This document shows, one piece after another, positions 36,917-46,350 of a stretch of DNA of 64,000 nt. Source of the DNA: Enterococcus gilvus ATCC BAA-350 (GTDB lineage Bacteria; Bacillota; Bacilli; Lactobacillales; Enterococcaceae); the NCBI RefSeq assembly GCF_000407545.1, contig NZ_ASWH01000002.1, positions 558,001 to 622,000 of the forward strand, written 5' to 3'. A program made the translations under genes and the position numbers. The notes below the pieces were generated by a model that saw only the letters and a program-made list of their open reading frames with translations, had not been told where the DNA came from and ran no database searches. Position 1 is the first letter of the stretch. The number at the start of each line of letters is the position of its first letter.

Positions 36917-37660
36917 TTATACCGTAAAAACGTCAATGTTCTCTTTTTCGAGAAAATTCAACGCTTCTTTTTTTATCTTTCTATCCGTAAACACTTGACT
37001 GATCTCGCTAAAGGCAAATTCTGAGACCACACCATTTTGTGAAAACTTGCTGGAGTCCGTCAGAACGATCGTCTGTTCCGCCGCCGTCGCCAGCATTCGT
37101 GTCGTGTCACAGCGGGTGATATCACTGCCGGTGAACCCTCGCCGTTTGTCGAAGCCATCGATCCCTACGAATAGCTTATCGACATAAAATTCATTGATGA
37201 CCTGTTTGACTAAGGGACCAACATTGACTTGGGATTCTTTTTGATATTCGCCGCCGATCAAAATAACCTTGACTGTTTCGGCCTTACGAACATAAGAGGC
37301 AATAAAACAGGAATTCGTTATGATCGTGATGTCATTGCGGTTGAATGCCAATTCCTCCGCTAACAACGCGCAAGTCGAACCGGATTCGATCATGATCACT
37401 TCCCCATCGGCTACGATTTTACTGGCTTCCAACGCGATCTTACGTTTTAGATCGTAATTTTGTGCCAATCGGTAATTGATATCGTCCATGTTATTCAGCA
37501 AGGCGTAGCCATGTTGGCGATGCAGCAATCCTCGGCTCTCCAGCTTATCTAAATCTTTCCTTATCGTTACTTTCGAAACATTCAATCGTTCGGAAAGCTC
37601 GTTGACTTCAATTTTCTTTTTCTTGCTGACGATCGCAAGAATCTCTTCTTCTCTTGACAT
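36917..37660 (-). CDS. DeoR-family regulator of the glycyl radical enzyme system
   Basis: 247 residues from ATG 37660 (GGAGAACG upstream; the frame is open to 37723). HTH with LNVSKVTIRKDLDKLESRG; sensor domain with MIESGSTCALLAEEL and TNSCFIASYV. It diverges from the activase gene and probably binds GTTACG-AA-CGTAAC at 37741-37754. Effector likely a phosphorylated sugar, as in the family. Confidence 0.85.
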   Translation of the reverse strand: MSREEEILAIVSKKKKIEVNELSERLNVSKVTIRKDLDKLESRGLLHRQHGYALLNNMDDINYRLAQNYDLKRKIALEASKIVADGEVIMIESGSTCALLAEELAFNRNDITIITNSCFIASYVRKAETVKVILIGGEYQKESQVNVGPLVKQVINEFYVDKLFVGIDGFDKRRGFTGSDITRCDTTRMLATAAEQTIVLTDSSKFSQNGVVSEFAFSEISQVFTDRKIKKEALNFLEKENIDVFTV

Positions 37661-37740
37661 ACACGTTCTCCATCTCTGTTCAGTCGTTTGTTTCAGACTA
37701 TCATATTTTCCAGATAGGAACAACTTTTCCTGACTTTTTA

Positions 37741-37754
37741 GTTACGAACGTAAC
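37741..37754. promoter_or_regulatory. candidate DeoR operator upstream of the activase gene
   Basis: GTTACG and CGTAAC as inverted half-sites separated by AA. The same CGTAAC half-site occurs next to the promoter of the glycyl radical enzyme at 35648, which ties the two transcripts together. Confidence 0.6.
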
Positions 37755-37762
37755 AATTATTA

Positions 37763-37791
37763 TTTACGTTGATAATAAGATGTGCTACACT
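37763..37791 (+). promoter_or_regulatory. promoter of the activase gene
   Basis: TTTACG at 37763-37768, 17-base spacer, TACACT at 37786-37791. A moderate match that directly follows the palindrome. Confidence 0.5.
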
Positions 37792-37816
37792 CAATCTGAA
37801 CAAAGGAGGCTTTCTG

Positions 37817-38593
37817 ATGAAAGATCAAGCGTGCATTTTCAATATTCAAAAATTTAGTATCCATGATGGACCCGGCATTCGTACGGTGGTTTTTTTCAAA
37901 GGGTGCCCGTTACGTTGCTACTGGTGCTCAAATCCTGAGTCGCAAAATGGAAACCCCGAGCAGATGTGGGATACTCAAAAGAATCAACACACGATGGTAG
38001 GCGAATACAAATCAATGGATGAGATCATCCATGAAGTGATGAAGGATGAAGCCTTCTATGAAGAATCCGATGGCGGCGTCACCTTGTCCGGCGGTGAAGT
38101 CCTCTATCAGGCAGAATTTGCGACCGAACTTTTGCGTCAACTGAAAGCAAAAGGCATTCATACGGCCAGCGAAACGACCGGTTTTTCAAAGGCTGAAACC
38201 TTCAATAAGTTTATCGAACAAGTCGATCTGTTGTATTTTGATGTAAAACATCACGACGAGGCGCAGCATAAAGCAGGTACCGGCGTCTCACTGAAACCCA
38301 TCTTGAAAAATCTAGCAATCGCGATCGAGCAAAAGCAAAAGCTCGTCGTGCGGATTCCGGTAATTCCTCATTATAACGATGGACCAGCCAACGCGAAAGC
38401 ATTTGCCAAGCTATTCAATCAAATGAATATCACTAAAGTTGAACTCCTACCTTTCCATCAATTCGGTGAGAAAAAATACGCGTCGCTGGATCGTGAATAT
38501 GAAATGCAGGATATTCCACAGCTTCATACCGAGGACTTGACTTATTTTAAAGAGATTTTGGAGGAAAACAACATTCAATGCAAGGTACACTAA
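37817..38593 (+). CDS. glycyl-radical enzyme activating protein (radical SAM)
   Basis: 258 residues from ATG 37817 (AAAGGAGG upstream). The radical SAM cluster motif is CPLRCYWC (Cys 30, 34, 37), preceded by FSIHDGPGIRTVVFFKGC; the SAM-binding GGVTLSGGEVL follows. Enzymes that activate dehydratase-type glycyl radical enzymes usually carry an inserted ferredoxin-like domain with two more clusters after this motif. Here that segment is short and has no Cys, so only one cluster is predicted. It installs the radical on Gly 785 of the enzyme at 33196-35625. Confidence 0.9.
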   Translation: MKDQACIFNIQKFSIHDGPGIRTVVFFKGCPLRCYWCSNPESQNGNPEQMWDTQKNQHTMVGEYKSMDEIIHEVMKDEAFYEESDGGVTLSGGEVLYQAEFATELLRQLKAKGIHTASETTGFSKAETFNKFIEQVDLLYFDVKHHDEAQHKAGTGVSLKPILKNLAIAIEQKQKLVVRIPVIPHYNDGPANAKAFAKLFNQMNITKVELLPFHQFGEKKYASLDREYEMQDIPQLHTEDLTYFKEILEENNIQCKVH

Positions 38594-38708
38594 ACGAAGA
38601 AAGGTAAGTATTTTTAAGGCGACTACTGACCGTTCAAAAATGTGTTCATTGTTTTTAATTCAAACCAAAGCGATTTATTCGATGATCGGTGGATTTTCGA
38701 ACACAAAA

Positions 38709-38746
38709 AAAACGATTGATCACAGCTCTTGCTGATCAATCGTTTT
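38709..38746 (+). terminator. terminator of the activase gene
   Basis: Perfect 14-base stem 38709-38722 and 38733-38746 ending in T residues, about 115 bases after the stop. The region 38594-38849 shows no gene. Confidence 0.75.
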
Positions 38747-38849
38747 TCTATTGCTTCTTTTTCGACTATGAGGAAAATTTCTGTTAAAACTTCCACAAAG
38801 CTATCGTTAGCCCTAAACGTAACGACCTCCAAAAGTTAGTGTTTCAACT

Positions 38850-39836
38850 TTAGCTTAAAATTTGGTCTATTTCCTTCAATTCTTCGTCCGAAAAATGTAG
38901 TTGGTTCAAGCTGCGTAAGTTATCCTCTAGCTGCTCCATTCGGCTCGCGCCAATAATGACGCTGGAAATACACGGCAAACGCAAGTTCCAGGCTAATGAC
39001 AGTTGTGCTAAGGTCTGTCCTCTTTTTTGAGCCAGTTTATTCAATTGTTTTACCTTTTCAATCGTTTGCGTTACTTTTTCTTCAGTTAAGAAGGGATTAT
39101 CCGATTGACTCGCTCTAGAATCTGCTGGAATACCGTTCAAATAACGATTTGTCAATAAGCCCTGTGCCAAAGGACTGTAGGCGATCGCACCTAACTTTTT
39201 CTCATCAAGTACAAGAACTAAGTCTTCTTCGATTTGGCGCTCGAATAGATTGTATTTTGACTGATTCACAATGAAGGGTGTCTTTAATTCCTTAAAAATC
39301 TGACCGATCTTTTTTGTTTGTTCGGCTTCATAATTCGAAATACCGATATACAACGCTTTTCCTGCACGAATCAGTTGATCCAGCGCCAGGGCTGTCTCCT
39401 CTAATGGCGTGTCCGGATCTGGACGATGATGATAAAAAATATCGAAGTATTCCAAGCCGCAGCGCATCAAGCTTTGATCGCAACTAGCAATAATACTTTT
39501 CCGTGATCCCCATTCTCCATAGGGACCCTCCCACATGTAAAAGCCGGCTTTAGAAGAAACGATGAGTTGATCACGATAGTTGCTTAACTCTTCTTTAAAA
39601 ATCCGGCCAAAATTCCGTTCGGCTGAACCTGCAGGGGGGCCATAATTATTCGCTAAATCAAAATGAGTGATTCCCCGATCAAAGGCGCCGAGAATCAGCT
39701 TTTTTTGATTTTCTGCCTGCGCATTGTCGCCAAAATTGTTCCACAGTCCTAATGAAAGGGCTGGAAGCTTCAAACCTGAGTTGCCAACACGACGATACTT
39801 CATCGTTTCATAACGTTTCGGTGCTGCTTTATACAT
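38850..39836 (-). CDS. aldo/keto reductase, YghZ-like
   Basis: 328 residues of the AKR superfamily. Seen: RRVGNSGLKLPALSLGLW, FDLANNYGPPAGSAERNFG with catalytic Tyr, SKAGFYMWEGPYGEWGSRK, and NADPH site IIGASRMEQLEDN. These segments match the YghZ (L-glyceraldehyde 3-phosphate reductase) group. It is the last gene of the alpha-galactoside operon, 13 bases from GH13. AAGGAG precedes the ATG. Role in the pathway is not clear; it may detoxify methylglyoxal or reduce a sugar. Confidence 0.85.
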   Translation of the reverse strand: MYKAAPKRYETMKYRRVGNSGLKLPALSLGLWNNFGDNAQAENQKKLILGAFDRGITHFDLANNYGPPAGSAERNFGRIFKEELSNYRDQLIVSSKAGFYMWEGPYGEWGSRKSIIASCDQSLMRCGLEYFDIFYHHRPDPDTPLEETALALDQLIRAGKALYIGISNYEAEQTKKIGQIFKELKTPFIVNQSKYNLFERQIEEDLVLVLDEKKLGAIAYSPLAQGLLTNRYLNGIPADSRASQSDNPFLTEEKVTQTIEKVKQLNKLAQKRGQTLAQLSLAWNLRLPCISSVIIGASRMEQLEDNLRSLNQLHFSDEELKEIDQILS

Positions 39837-39849
39837 GATAGGTTCTCCT

Positions 39850-41508
39850 TTAAACAGTTTGAATGATCAGTGACTCATAAGGGGCTAGGGCAGCAGTCAA
39901 CTTTTCCCGTTCTGCGTAATTTTTCAACACGATGGTACTACCTGACAGGTCGAGCGCTTTGGGAAACTGTTGTTCCGTTTCAGACATATTGGCAATGACG
40001 ATCCAAGTTTTTGCCTTCCAATTCCGCTTATAAACGAACAGCTTCGAATCCTCTTCGTAGAGCAATTCAAATTCCCCTTCAGTAAGGATCTCTTCCGTAT
40101 GCCTTAATTCGATCAGCTTCTGATAATAGCTGAAAACTGATTTCTCACTTTTCTGATCCAACGCCGCATTTACTTCTGGATAATTAGGATTGATTTTGAA
40201 CCAAGGCTCAACTTTACTAAAGCCAGCGTAGTCGCTATCCTCCCATTGCATCGGCGTCCGGGCATTGTCCCGCGAGATTTTATGAACGGCAGCTAAAAAT
40301 TCAGATTTGCTCATCGTTTTTTGCTGTTCCACATAAAAGTGGTAGTTTCCCCGCAGCTCAATGTCCTCATACTCATCCAACTCAAAAGCAGGATTGGTCA
40401 TCCCGATCTCCTCTCCTTGAAAAATGAACGGCGTTCCCTGAAGCCCATGCAAAATAGTCGCAAAAGCCGTCGCGCACTCATACCGATATTCCGCATCATT
40501 GCCCCAGCGTGAAATAACACGGGCGCGATCATGATTTTCAAAATATAACGCATTCCAGCCTTTTCCTCGCAACTCCTTCTGCCAAGCCGCCAGAATTCTT
40601 TTCAGCTCTGGCAGATCCATGGGCTTCAATGCCCAACGTCCATTGACATTGCCTTTTTTGCGATCCACATGCATATGTTCAAAAGTAAAGATCATGTCCA
40701 GCTCTTCTCTTTTTGGATCGACAAGCAAATGGGCATCCGTCGATTTTGCGGCGGGAGATTCCCCGACACTCATCATGTCAAATGGCTTTAGCACTTCTTG
40801 GTTCATTTCATGGATGAACTCATGCATTCGTGGGCCATTCTGCTGATTCTCCGTAGTAAAATCCCGTGGGTTGTCTGGAAAATCCAAATCTTTTGAGATC
40901 GAGGTGACCACATCCATGCGCCAACCATCGACTCCTTTTGACTTCCAGAAACGCATCATGTCATAAATATATTCTCGGACGACTGGATTTTCCCAATTCA
41001 AATCAGGCTGTTCCTTCGCATAATAATGAAGATAATACTGTTGACGAGTTTCGTCCCAGCTCCAAGCCGAGCCGCCGAAGCTTGAGCCCCAGTTGTTGGG
41101 TGCTGAGCCATCCGCCTTGGCATCCCGCCAGATATAGAAATCACTAAAAAAATTGTCCGCTGATTTGCGGCTTTCTTGAAACCAAAGACAGCGATCAGAG
41201 GTATGATTTGCCACAAAATCCATGACGATCTTCATGTCAAAATCATGTGCCTCTTGAATCAATTGATACATTTCTTGATTCGTACCGAACATTGGATCGA
41301 TCTGGCGATAGTCTGCCACGTCGTATCCGTTGTCGATTTGCGGCGATAAATAGATGGGACTGATCCATAAGGCATCGATTCCTAATTTTTTTAAATAAGG
41401 CAATTTCTCTCGAATCCCATTTATATCTCCGATTCCATCATTGTTTGTATCCTTGAAGCTCTTCGGATAAATTTGATAGAAGACTGCTTTTTTCCACCAT
41501 TCACTCAT
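39850..41508 (-). CDS. GH13 oligo-1,6-glucosidase/alpha-glucosidase
   Basis: 552 residues of GH13 subfamily 31-like proteins that cut alpha-1,6 or alpha-1,4 glucosidic bonds in small sugars. Seen: YQIYPKSFKDTNNDGIGD, the four conserved regions VMDFVANHTSD, GVDGWRMDVV (nucleophile Asp), SVGESPA (acid/base Glu) and FENHDRARV. Cytoplasmic, no signal peptide. It sits between the alpha-galactosidase and AKR genes; with the PTS it may process the glucose or sucrose part of galactosyl-oligosaccharides. Confidence 0.9.
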   Translation of the reverse strand: MSEWWKKAVFYQIYPKSFKDTNNDGIGDINGIREKLPYLKKLGIDALWISPIYLSPQIDNGYDVADYRQIDPMFGTNQEMYQLIQEAHDFDMKIVMDFVANHTSDRCLWFQESRKSADNFFSDFYIWRDAKADGSAPNNWGSSFGGSAWSWDETRQQYYLHYYAKEQPDLNWENPVVREYIYDMMRFWKSKGVDGWRMDVVTSISKDLDFPDNPRDFTTENQQNGPRMHEFIHEMNQEVLKPFDMMSVGESPAAKSTDAHLLVDPKREELDMIFTFEHMHVDRKKGNVNGRWALKPMDLPELKRILAAWQKELRGKGWNALYFENHDRARVISRWGNDAEYRYECATAFATILHGLQGTPFIFQGEEIGMTNPAFELDEYEDIELRGNYHFYVEQQKTMSKSEFLAAVHKISRDNARTPMQWEDSDYAGFSKVEPWFKINPNYPEVNAALDQKSEKSVFSYYQKLIELRHTEEILTEGEFELLYEEDSKLFVYKRNWKAKTWIVIANMSETEQQFPKALDLSGSTIVLKNYAEREKLTAALAPYESLIIQTV

Positions 41509-41511
41509 TGA

Positions 41512-43686
41512 TCATTCCTCCACCTTTTCCAATACCCATTGCTGGCTAAAATAATCTTCTTTTACGCTATCGATCACCAAACCAAAGGCCATCAATTCAT
41601 CGCCATATCGTTTGTCTCCGTTAGGCAATATATAACAATCCTCTGCTTTTAGCCCTACTAATTTTAAACGCTTTGACGCCAAGTTCGGTCTTGCCTGTAC
41701 TTGAACATAGGACACAACGACCTGTGACTCATGGAGGTATTGCCACGCTTTTCCATTTTGTTTTTCAGGAGAACACAAGCGGTAGAGTGTTCCTAATTGA
41801 ATGGTCCGACGAATTTCTTTGTAGCGCTCAATTTGTGTTTTGATCGCCGATTGTTCCACAGCGGATAATTTTGACAAGTCCAGTTCATACCCAAAATTCC
41901 CCTGCATCGCCACGATCCCGCGGGTTTGAAGCGGAGTGACTCTCCCAATCTGATGATTTGGAACTTGCGAAACATGACAGCCCATAGTGATCGGTGGATA
42001 AATCAAACTCGTTCCTTCCTGAATACTTAACCGTTCGATGGCATCCGTGTCATCACTAGCCCACGACTGCGGCATGTAATACAACATCCCAGGATCATTT
42101 CTTCCTCCGCCTCCAGCACAATTTTCAAATAGAACCTTCGAAAATTTCTCAGTCAGCGTTCCGACGATTCGATACAGCCCTAAAATATAACGATGATAAA
42201 ATTCTTTCTGCTGATCTGGTGCTAAGGCGTTCGATCCTGCCTCTGTAATGCTTCGATTCCAATCCCATTTCACATAATCGATCGGATGCGTTTGCAGGAG
42301 TGTCGTCATTGTCTCGATCAAATAATCTTGAACATCCTCATTGGCTAGATCTAGTACCCACTGCCCACGAGAATAGGATTTCAATCGTCCTGGGACCGCC
42401 ACACACCATTCAGGATGCCTGCGAAACAACTCGCTGTCCTCCGAGACCATTTCCGGCTCGACCCAAATACCAAAGTCTAATCCGATCGCCTTGATCTTGC
42501 TGATAAACGAAGAAAGGCCGTTTGGAAATTTTTGTTTATTTACGAACCAATCCCCTAAGGAACTAGACGTGTCATTGCGCTTTCCGAACCAGCCGTCATC
42601 CAATACGAACAGCTCCACTCCGAGTTCCTTCGAAGATTGAGCTAACTTCAATAATTCGGTTTCTTTCAAGTCAAAATAGCTGGCTTCCCAACTGTTGACC
42701 AGCACTGGGCGCTCCTCTTGTGCAAACTGCGGCGCCAATAAATGCTTTTGATAACACGCGTGGTATTTATGCGTCAGCTCCTGCAAGCCGTGCTCGCTGA
42801 AGACCAATACCGCCTCCGGTGTAGTAAAGACCGTTTCAGATTCCAAGTTCCAACCAAATGTCGCCGAGTTGATCCCGATCTGCATTCTTACAGCCTCCTG
42901 CTGGTCCACATCAACCGTCGCTTCAAAATTCCCGCTGTACACCAGATTCATACTGTAAATTTTCCCACTCGTTTCATTCGTTCCTTTTTCAACGAGTGAA
43001 ATAAAAGGATTGTGCTCATGACTGCTCCCGCCGCGTAAACTCTCGATTCGATAATTCAACTGGCTCAAAGCCGTTCTTTGGATGCCCGTTTCACAGGCCC
43101 AGCGCCCGCTAAGGTGCAAAAGCTCGAAATCGGTAGACGGCAACTCCACACACGCACTGTTCAATTGATCGATAGTGATGCGATCGTCACCAAAATTTTC
43201 TAGCTCTGTATGACGGGTGATCACATCTGACTCCTCATACAACGTATAAAACAGACGCATCTTCACTTTTTGATAATCATCGACTAAATGAAGGACCAAT
43301 GTCTGGCTTTCTTCACTCGCCCGAAGACTCGGCAACTCTTTCACTCTCGGTTTTTCCGTAAGAATCTCATAGGAAGCATAGCGAAAATCGCTGATGGCGG
43401 TCCCATTCTGGTAGGTTAATTGAAACGCGGGTTTTCTTAGATCACTGTTGCCAAAAGCGGGGTATTCTTGCGGAAGACGTTCCAATTTATACTCTTTAAG
43501 ATGATCGGTATCTGCTAAATAACTCGCTCGTTTGATCTCTTTCAATAAATAATCAGGGAAGCGCTTAGTTAAGCGGCTTCCCCAATAAAGATGAAAAAGA
43601 TGATTTTGTTCGTTCTTTTGAATGAGATAACTCGTTTTTTTCCCTTGAAGATGAAAAATCCCAGTCCGTTCATCAAAGCAAATCAT
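41512..43686 (-). CDS. GH36 alpha-galactosidase
   Basis: 724 residues, standard for GH36 bacterial alpha-galactosidases acting on melibiose, raffinose and stachyose. Seen: LFVLDDGWFGKRNDTSS, the nucleophile in VKWDWNR, acid/base Asp in SWASDDTDAIERL, and ENCAGGGGRNDPGML. Cytoplasmic. It follows the mannose-class PTS genes directly, so its substrate is probably brought in by that PTS, perhaps phosphorylated. AGAAGGG precedes the start. Confidence 0.92.
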   Translation of the reverse strand: MICFDERTGIFHLQGKKTSYLIQKNEQNHLFHLYWGSRLTKRFPDYLLKEIKRASYLADTDHLKEYKLERLPQEYPAFGNSDLRKPAFQLTYQNGTAISDFRYASYEILTEKPRVKELPSLRASEESQTLVLHLVDDYQKVKMRLFYTLYEESDVITRHTELENFGDDRITIDQLNSACVELPSTDFELLHLSGRWACETGIQRTALSQLNYRIESLRGGSSHEHNPFISLVEKGTNETSGKIYSMNLVYSGNFEATVDVDQQEAVRMQIGINSATFGWNLESETVFTTPEAVLVFSEHGLQELTHKYHACYQKHLLAPQFAQEERPVLVNSWEASYFDLKETELLKLAQSSKELGVELFVLDDGWFGKRNDTSSSLGDWFVNKQKFPNGLSSFISKIKAIGLDFGIWVEPEMVSEDSELFRRHPEWCVAVPGRLKSYSRGQWVLDLANEDVQDYLIETMTTLLQTHPIDYVKWDWNRSITEAGSNALAPDQQKEFYHRYILGLYRIVGTLTEKFSKVLFENCAGGGGRNDPGMLYYMPQSWASDDTDAIERLSIQEGTSLIYPPITMGCHVSQVPNHQIGRVTPLQTRGIVAMQGNFGYELDLSKLSAVEQSAIKTQIERYKEIRRTIQLGTLYRLCSPEKQNGKAWQYLHESQVVVSYVQVQARPNLASKRLKLVGLKAEDCYILPNGDKRYGDELMAFGLVIDSVKEDYFSQQWVLEKVEE

Positions 43687-43701
43687 ATTTTTTCGTCCCT
43701 T

Positions 43702-44526
43702 CTATGCAATGCCTAAAGCGGAAATGATGATGCCCAAAACAATGATCCCCAACATCAGCATCGTAATGCTGACTTTTTTCTTCAATAAGTAATAACACAA
43801 CAACGTCAATAAGATCGGCACGATCCCTACAAAGATCTGATCCAGCATCTCTTGCAGTTTCATAACCGTTTCGCCTTGCATATCGAAGGAAAGCTTCGTT
43901 TGGAAAACGACCATTGAACTTGTCATGGCACCTACCATCATCAAACCGACCATGCTGGCACCTTTCGTTAAAATACCGATCAAGCCTTCAGAATACAACC
44001 TCTCGATATATTTTGACCCTAATGAGTAGCCTAAGAAGGCTCCGTAATATCTCGTTAGCCATTGCGGAATATTGAAGAGTGCTAAGAAAACTAGTGGCGC
44101 TAGAACGTTCCCGCTAGTGGCCAAACCGACAGCGATACCGGCAGAGATGACCCGCCATACACCCCAGAAAATCGAATCACCGATCCCTGCTAATGGACCC
44201 ATCAAACTTGTTTTTACCGCATTGATCGATGCGACATCGAAGTTTTCCTTCTCCGCATTCTCCTTCTCCATCGAAGCGGCGATCCCCATGATGAAAGAGA
44301 CCATCGGAACCGTTGTATTAAAGTAAGACATATGGCGGACCAGTGCTTCTTTTCTTTGCCCTTCTTCTTTATAAAAGGCATTGATGAAGGGCATCATTGA
44401 ATAGCAAAAACCGTTGGCCCCCTGCTTTGCCGGATTCACAGATATATACAATGTTTGCGAACGCCAAAACATCTGACGAACCAATTTTTTCTCTTCTTTG
44501 GTCAAATCGTTCCCTATCTTGCTCAT
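43702..44526 (-). CDS. PTS mannose-family IID component
   Basis: 274 residues. Seen: RQMFWRSQTLYISVNPAKQG, a common start segment of IID proteins, GPLAGIGDSIFWGV, and C-terminal membrane segments. The start overlaps the IIC stop (ATGA). With IIC it forms the transmembrane transporter. Confidence 0.92.
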   Translation of the reverse strand: MSKIGNDLTKEEKKLVRQMFWRSQTLYISVNPAKQGANGFCYSMMPFINAFYKEEGQRKEALVRHMSYFNTTVPMVSFIMGIAASMEKENAEKENFDVASINAVKTSLMGPLAGIGDSIFWGVWRVISAGIAVGLATSGNVLAPLVFLALFNIPQWLTRYYGAFLGYSLGSKYIERLYSEGLIGILTKGASMVGLMMVGAMTSSMVVFQTKLSFDMQGETVMKLQEMLDQIFVGIVPILLTLLCYYLLKKKVSITMLMLGIIVLGIIISALGIA

Positions 44527-45332
44527 GCGAAAAAGTCCTCCTCTTCTTGATCGACATTGCTGGCTGTTTGAACTGCTGCGGCCGGCTTCATTTTTTCCAA
44601 TTTATTCAATTGATAGTCTCTTTGCGCAATCAATACTGCGACGATGAATGCAATCACTGCGACTGCTACTAACGGCAGCTTCAGATAAGCAACTAAAACA
44701 AATCCCAAGAAAAAGAACACAGCGATCTTGTTTTCCCAAAGCATTCGCAGCAGCATCGCCATCCCGACTGCAGGCAATAGATTCCCTGCTACAGATAATC
44801 CATTCATGATCACCTCAGGAATCATATTCAATGCCGCCTGAACGGCATTTGCTCCAAACAACATCGCGAAAAAGGGAATCAGTGAATACGCGAAGAACCA
44901 GATTGCCCAAACCCCAAAATGTAAATAAGTGAATTGCTTTTGTTTTCCTTCTGCTGCCAAACGATCAAAAACAGGGGCCATCGATCCGCTAAATAAAATA
45001 TAGATCGCTAGTTTGATCTGCTGCCCTAAAATCCCGATCGGTAACGCCAACGCAATTGCCGCGTCAACTCCGCCTCCCAGCTTGATGGCAAATCCCGTCG
45101 CTAAAGCAGTAGCCAAGCCGGGTTCTGCTGCTGAAGCGCCGCCAATATTGATAACTCCCATAAAAATTGTTTCAAGTGCTGCTCCGATCTTAAGCCCCGT
45201 CTGCACATCACCCATTAACAAGCCTAAGAATGGGCCAACGACGATCGGTCGAAATAATAGCGAAAACCCAATTAATTCGTGTCCACCGACACAAAGAAAT
45301 ACAACTAACCCAACTAAAAACGCATCCAACAT
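44523..45332 (-). CDS. PTS mannose-family IIC component
   Basis: 269 residues from ATG 45332 (AAGGAG 8 bases upstream). Highly hydrophobic; GGHELIGFSLLFRPIVVGP, GLLMGDVQTGLKIGA and GGASAAEPGLATALATGFA are typical of sorbose/mannose-type IIC. Acts with IID. Confidence 0.92.
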   Translation of the reverse strand: MLDAFLVGLVVFLCVGGHELIGFSLLFRPIVVGPFLGLLMGDVQTGLKIGAALETIFMGVINIGGASAAEPGLATALATGFAIKLGGGVDAAIALALPIGILGQQIKLAIYILFSGSMAPVFDRLAAEGKQKQFTYLHFGVWAIWFFAYSLIPFFAMLFGANAVQAALNMIPEVIMNGLSVAGNLLPAVGMAMLLRMLWENKIAVFFFLGFVLVAYLKLPLVAVAVIAFIVAVLIAQRDYQLNKLEKMKPAAAVQTASNVDQEEEDFFA

Positions 45333-45350
45333 AATGCTCACTCCTTCTTT

Positions 45351-45842
45351 TTATAGTTTCTGGTCTTTAATGATGGTACGTGCGAATACTTTGTCTTCCG
45401 ATGGGACCCCTTGAAAAGCTGTCTCAGGATAAACTTCAACTAATTCCTTCAATGCCGCAATTTCTGAGTCCGTCAGCATCACATACTTCGTGATTTGCTT
45501 TTTGTCTGCCTGTACCATTTTCCCAGCATTTCCGATATTGACATATTCGATCGTGGAGACTTCTCTTGCGATCTTCAACGCATCCTCCACCGTTTTCACT
45601 AAGACCATCAGATTCATTTCACTGGCTTTTGGATTTTGCAGCAGCTTGATGGCACTGTCCACATCCTTGATAATTGATTTGACAGTTGACGGAACGGCCA
45701 TTTGCAGCGCCATTTTTTGTGTCTCGTTGCCGGCTACCTCATCATTTGCAATGACTAATCCCTGTAATTTCAATTCCTTCGACCATACCATTGCGATTTG
45801 TCCATGGACAAGCCGTTCATCTACTCGTAATGCTTTAATCAT
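45351..45842 (-). CDS. PTS mannose-family IIB component
   Basis: 163 residues from ATG 45842, which has GGAG 8 bases upstream; the ATG two codons earlier is too close to it. The phosphorylated His is in VDERLVHGQIAMVW (about residue 14). Receives phosphate from IIA and gives it to the sugar. Confidence 0.92.
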   Translation of the reverse strand: MIKALRVDERLVHGQIAMVWSKELKLQGLVIANDEVAGNETQKMALQMAVPSTVKSIIKDVDSAIKLLQNPKASEMNLMVLVKTVEDALKIAREVSTIEYVNIGNAGKMVQADKKQITKYVMLTDSEIAALKELVEVYPETAFQGVPSEDKVFARTIIKDQKL

Positions 45843-45872
45843 GTTCATCTCTCCTCTTGAATGTTCTATTTA

Positions 45873-46286
45873 TTAAGCAAAAAACTCTTCTTCACTAACT
45901 TCCTTATTGGGTAACGGTGCGACGATCTGCATCGCCTCTCTGGCTGAAGCAATCAGTTGTTTCAACCGTTCTTCTGTTAATTGATCTCTATTTAAGATGA
46001 CCTCTAATACTAAAGATAGATTAAATCCCGCGATGATTTGAACCTCTTTTCCGACACTCTCTAGCAACACTTTCTGATTCACGCTGCCGCCAAATAAATC
46101 TGTAAAGACGATGGCTGCTTCTCCATTCAAGGAACCAAAAAATTGCTGCAGTTGGTCATCGATCGAAGGTTCCTCCTCAACATAGGCGGATAAATAAGTG
46201 ATCGTCTCGTTGGGAATAAATAATTCCAATGTACTTTTTAAGCCTTTAGCAAACTTTCCATGTGTAGCGATCGCAATCTTTGTCAT
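45873..46286 (-). CDS. PTS mannose-family IIA component
   Basis: 137 residues from ATG 46286 (GGAGGG upstream). MTKIAIATHGKFAKGL has the phosphorylated His at residue 9; TDLFGGSVNQKV follows at mid-length. First gene after the sigma-54 promoter. Confidence 0.92.
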   Translation of the reverse strand: MTKIAIATHGKFAKGLKSTLELFIPNETITYLSAYVEEEPSIDDQLQQFFGSLNGEAAIVFTDLFGGSVNQKVLLESVGKEVQIIAGFNLSLVLEVILNRDQLTEERLKQLIASAREAMQIVAPLPNKEVSEEEFFA

Positions 46287-46310
46287 GCTATCCCTCCTTC
46301 TCACTTTATT

Positions 46311-46330
46311 AAAAGCAATTCCTGTGCCAA
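46311..46330 (-). promoter_or_regulatory. sigma-54 (RpoN) promoter of the mannose-class PTS operon
   Basis: On the minus strand TTGGCACAGGAATTGCTTTT: TGGCAC, five bases, TTGCT, an exact fit to the -24/-12 consensus. It lies 25 bases before the IIA start and directly downstream of a LevR gene, whose product activates sigma-54. Confidence 0.92.
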
Positions 46331-46350
46331 TAATTTGATCCCTGTAAAAT

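Noticed and set aside
38623..38832. 69-codon minus-strand open frame
   Set aside because: It crosses the activase terminator hairpin and shows no family pattern.
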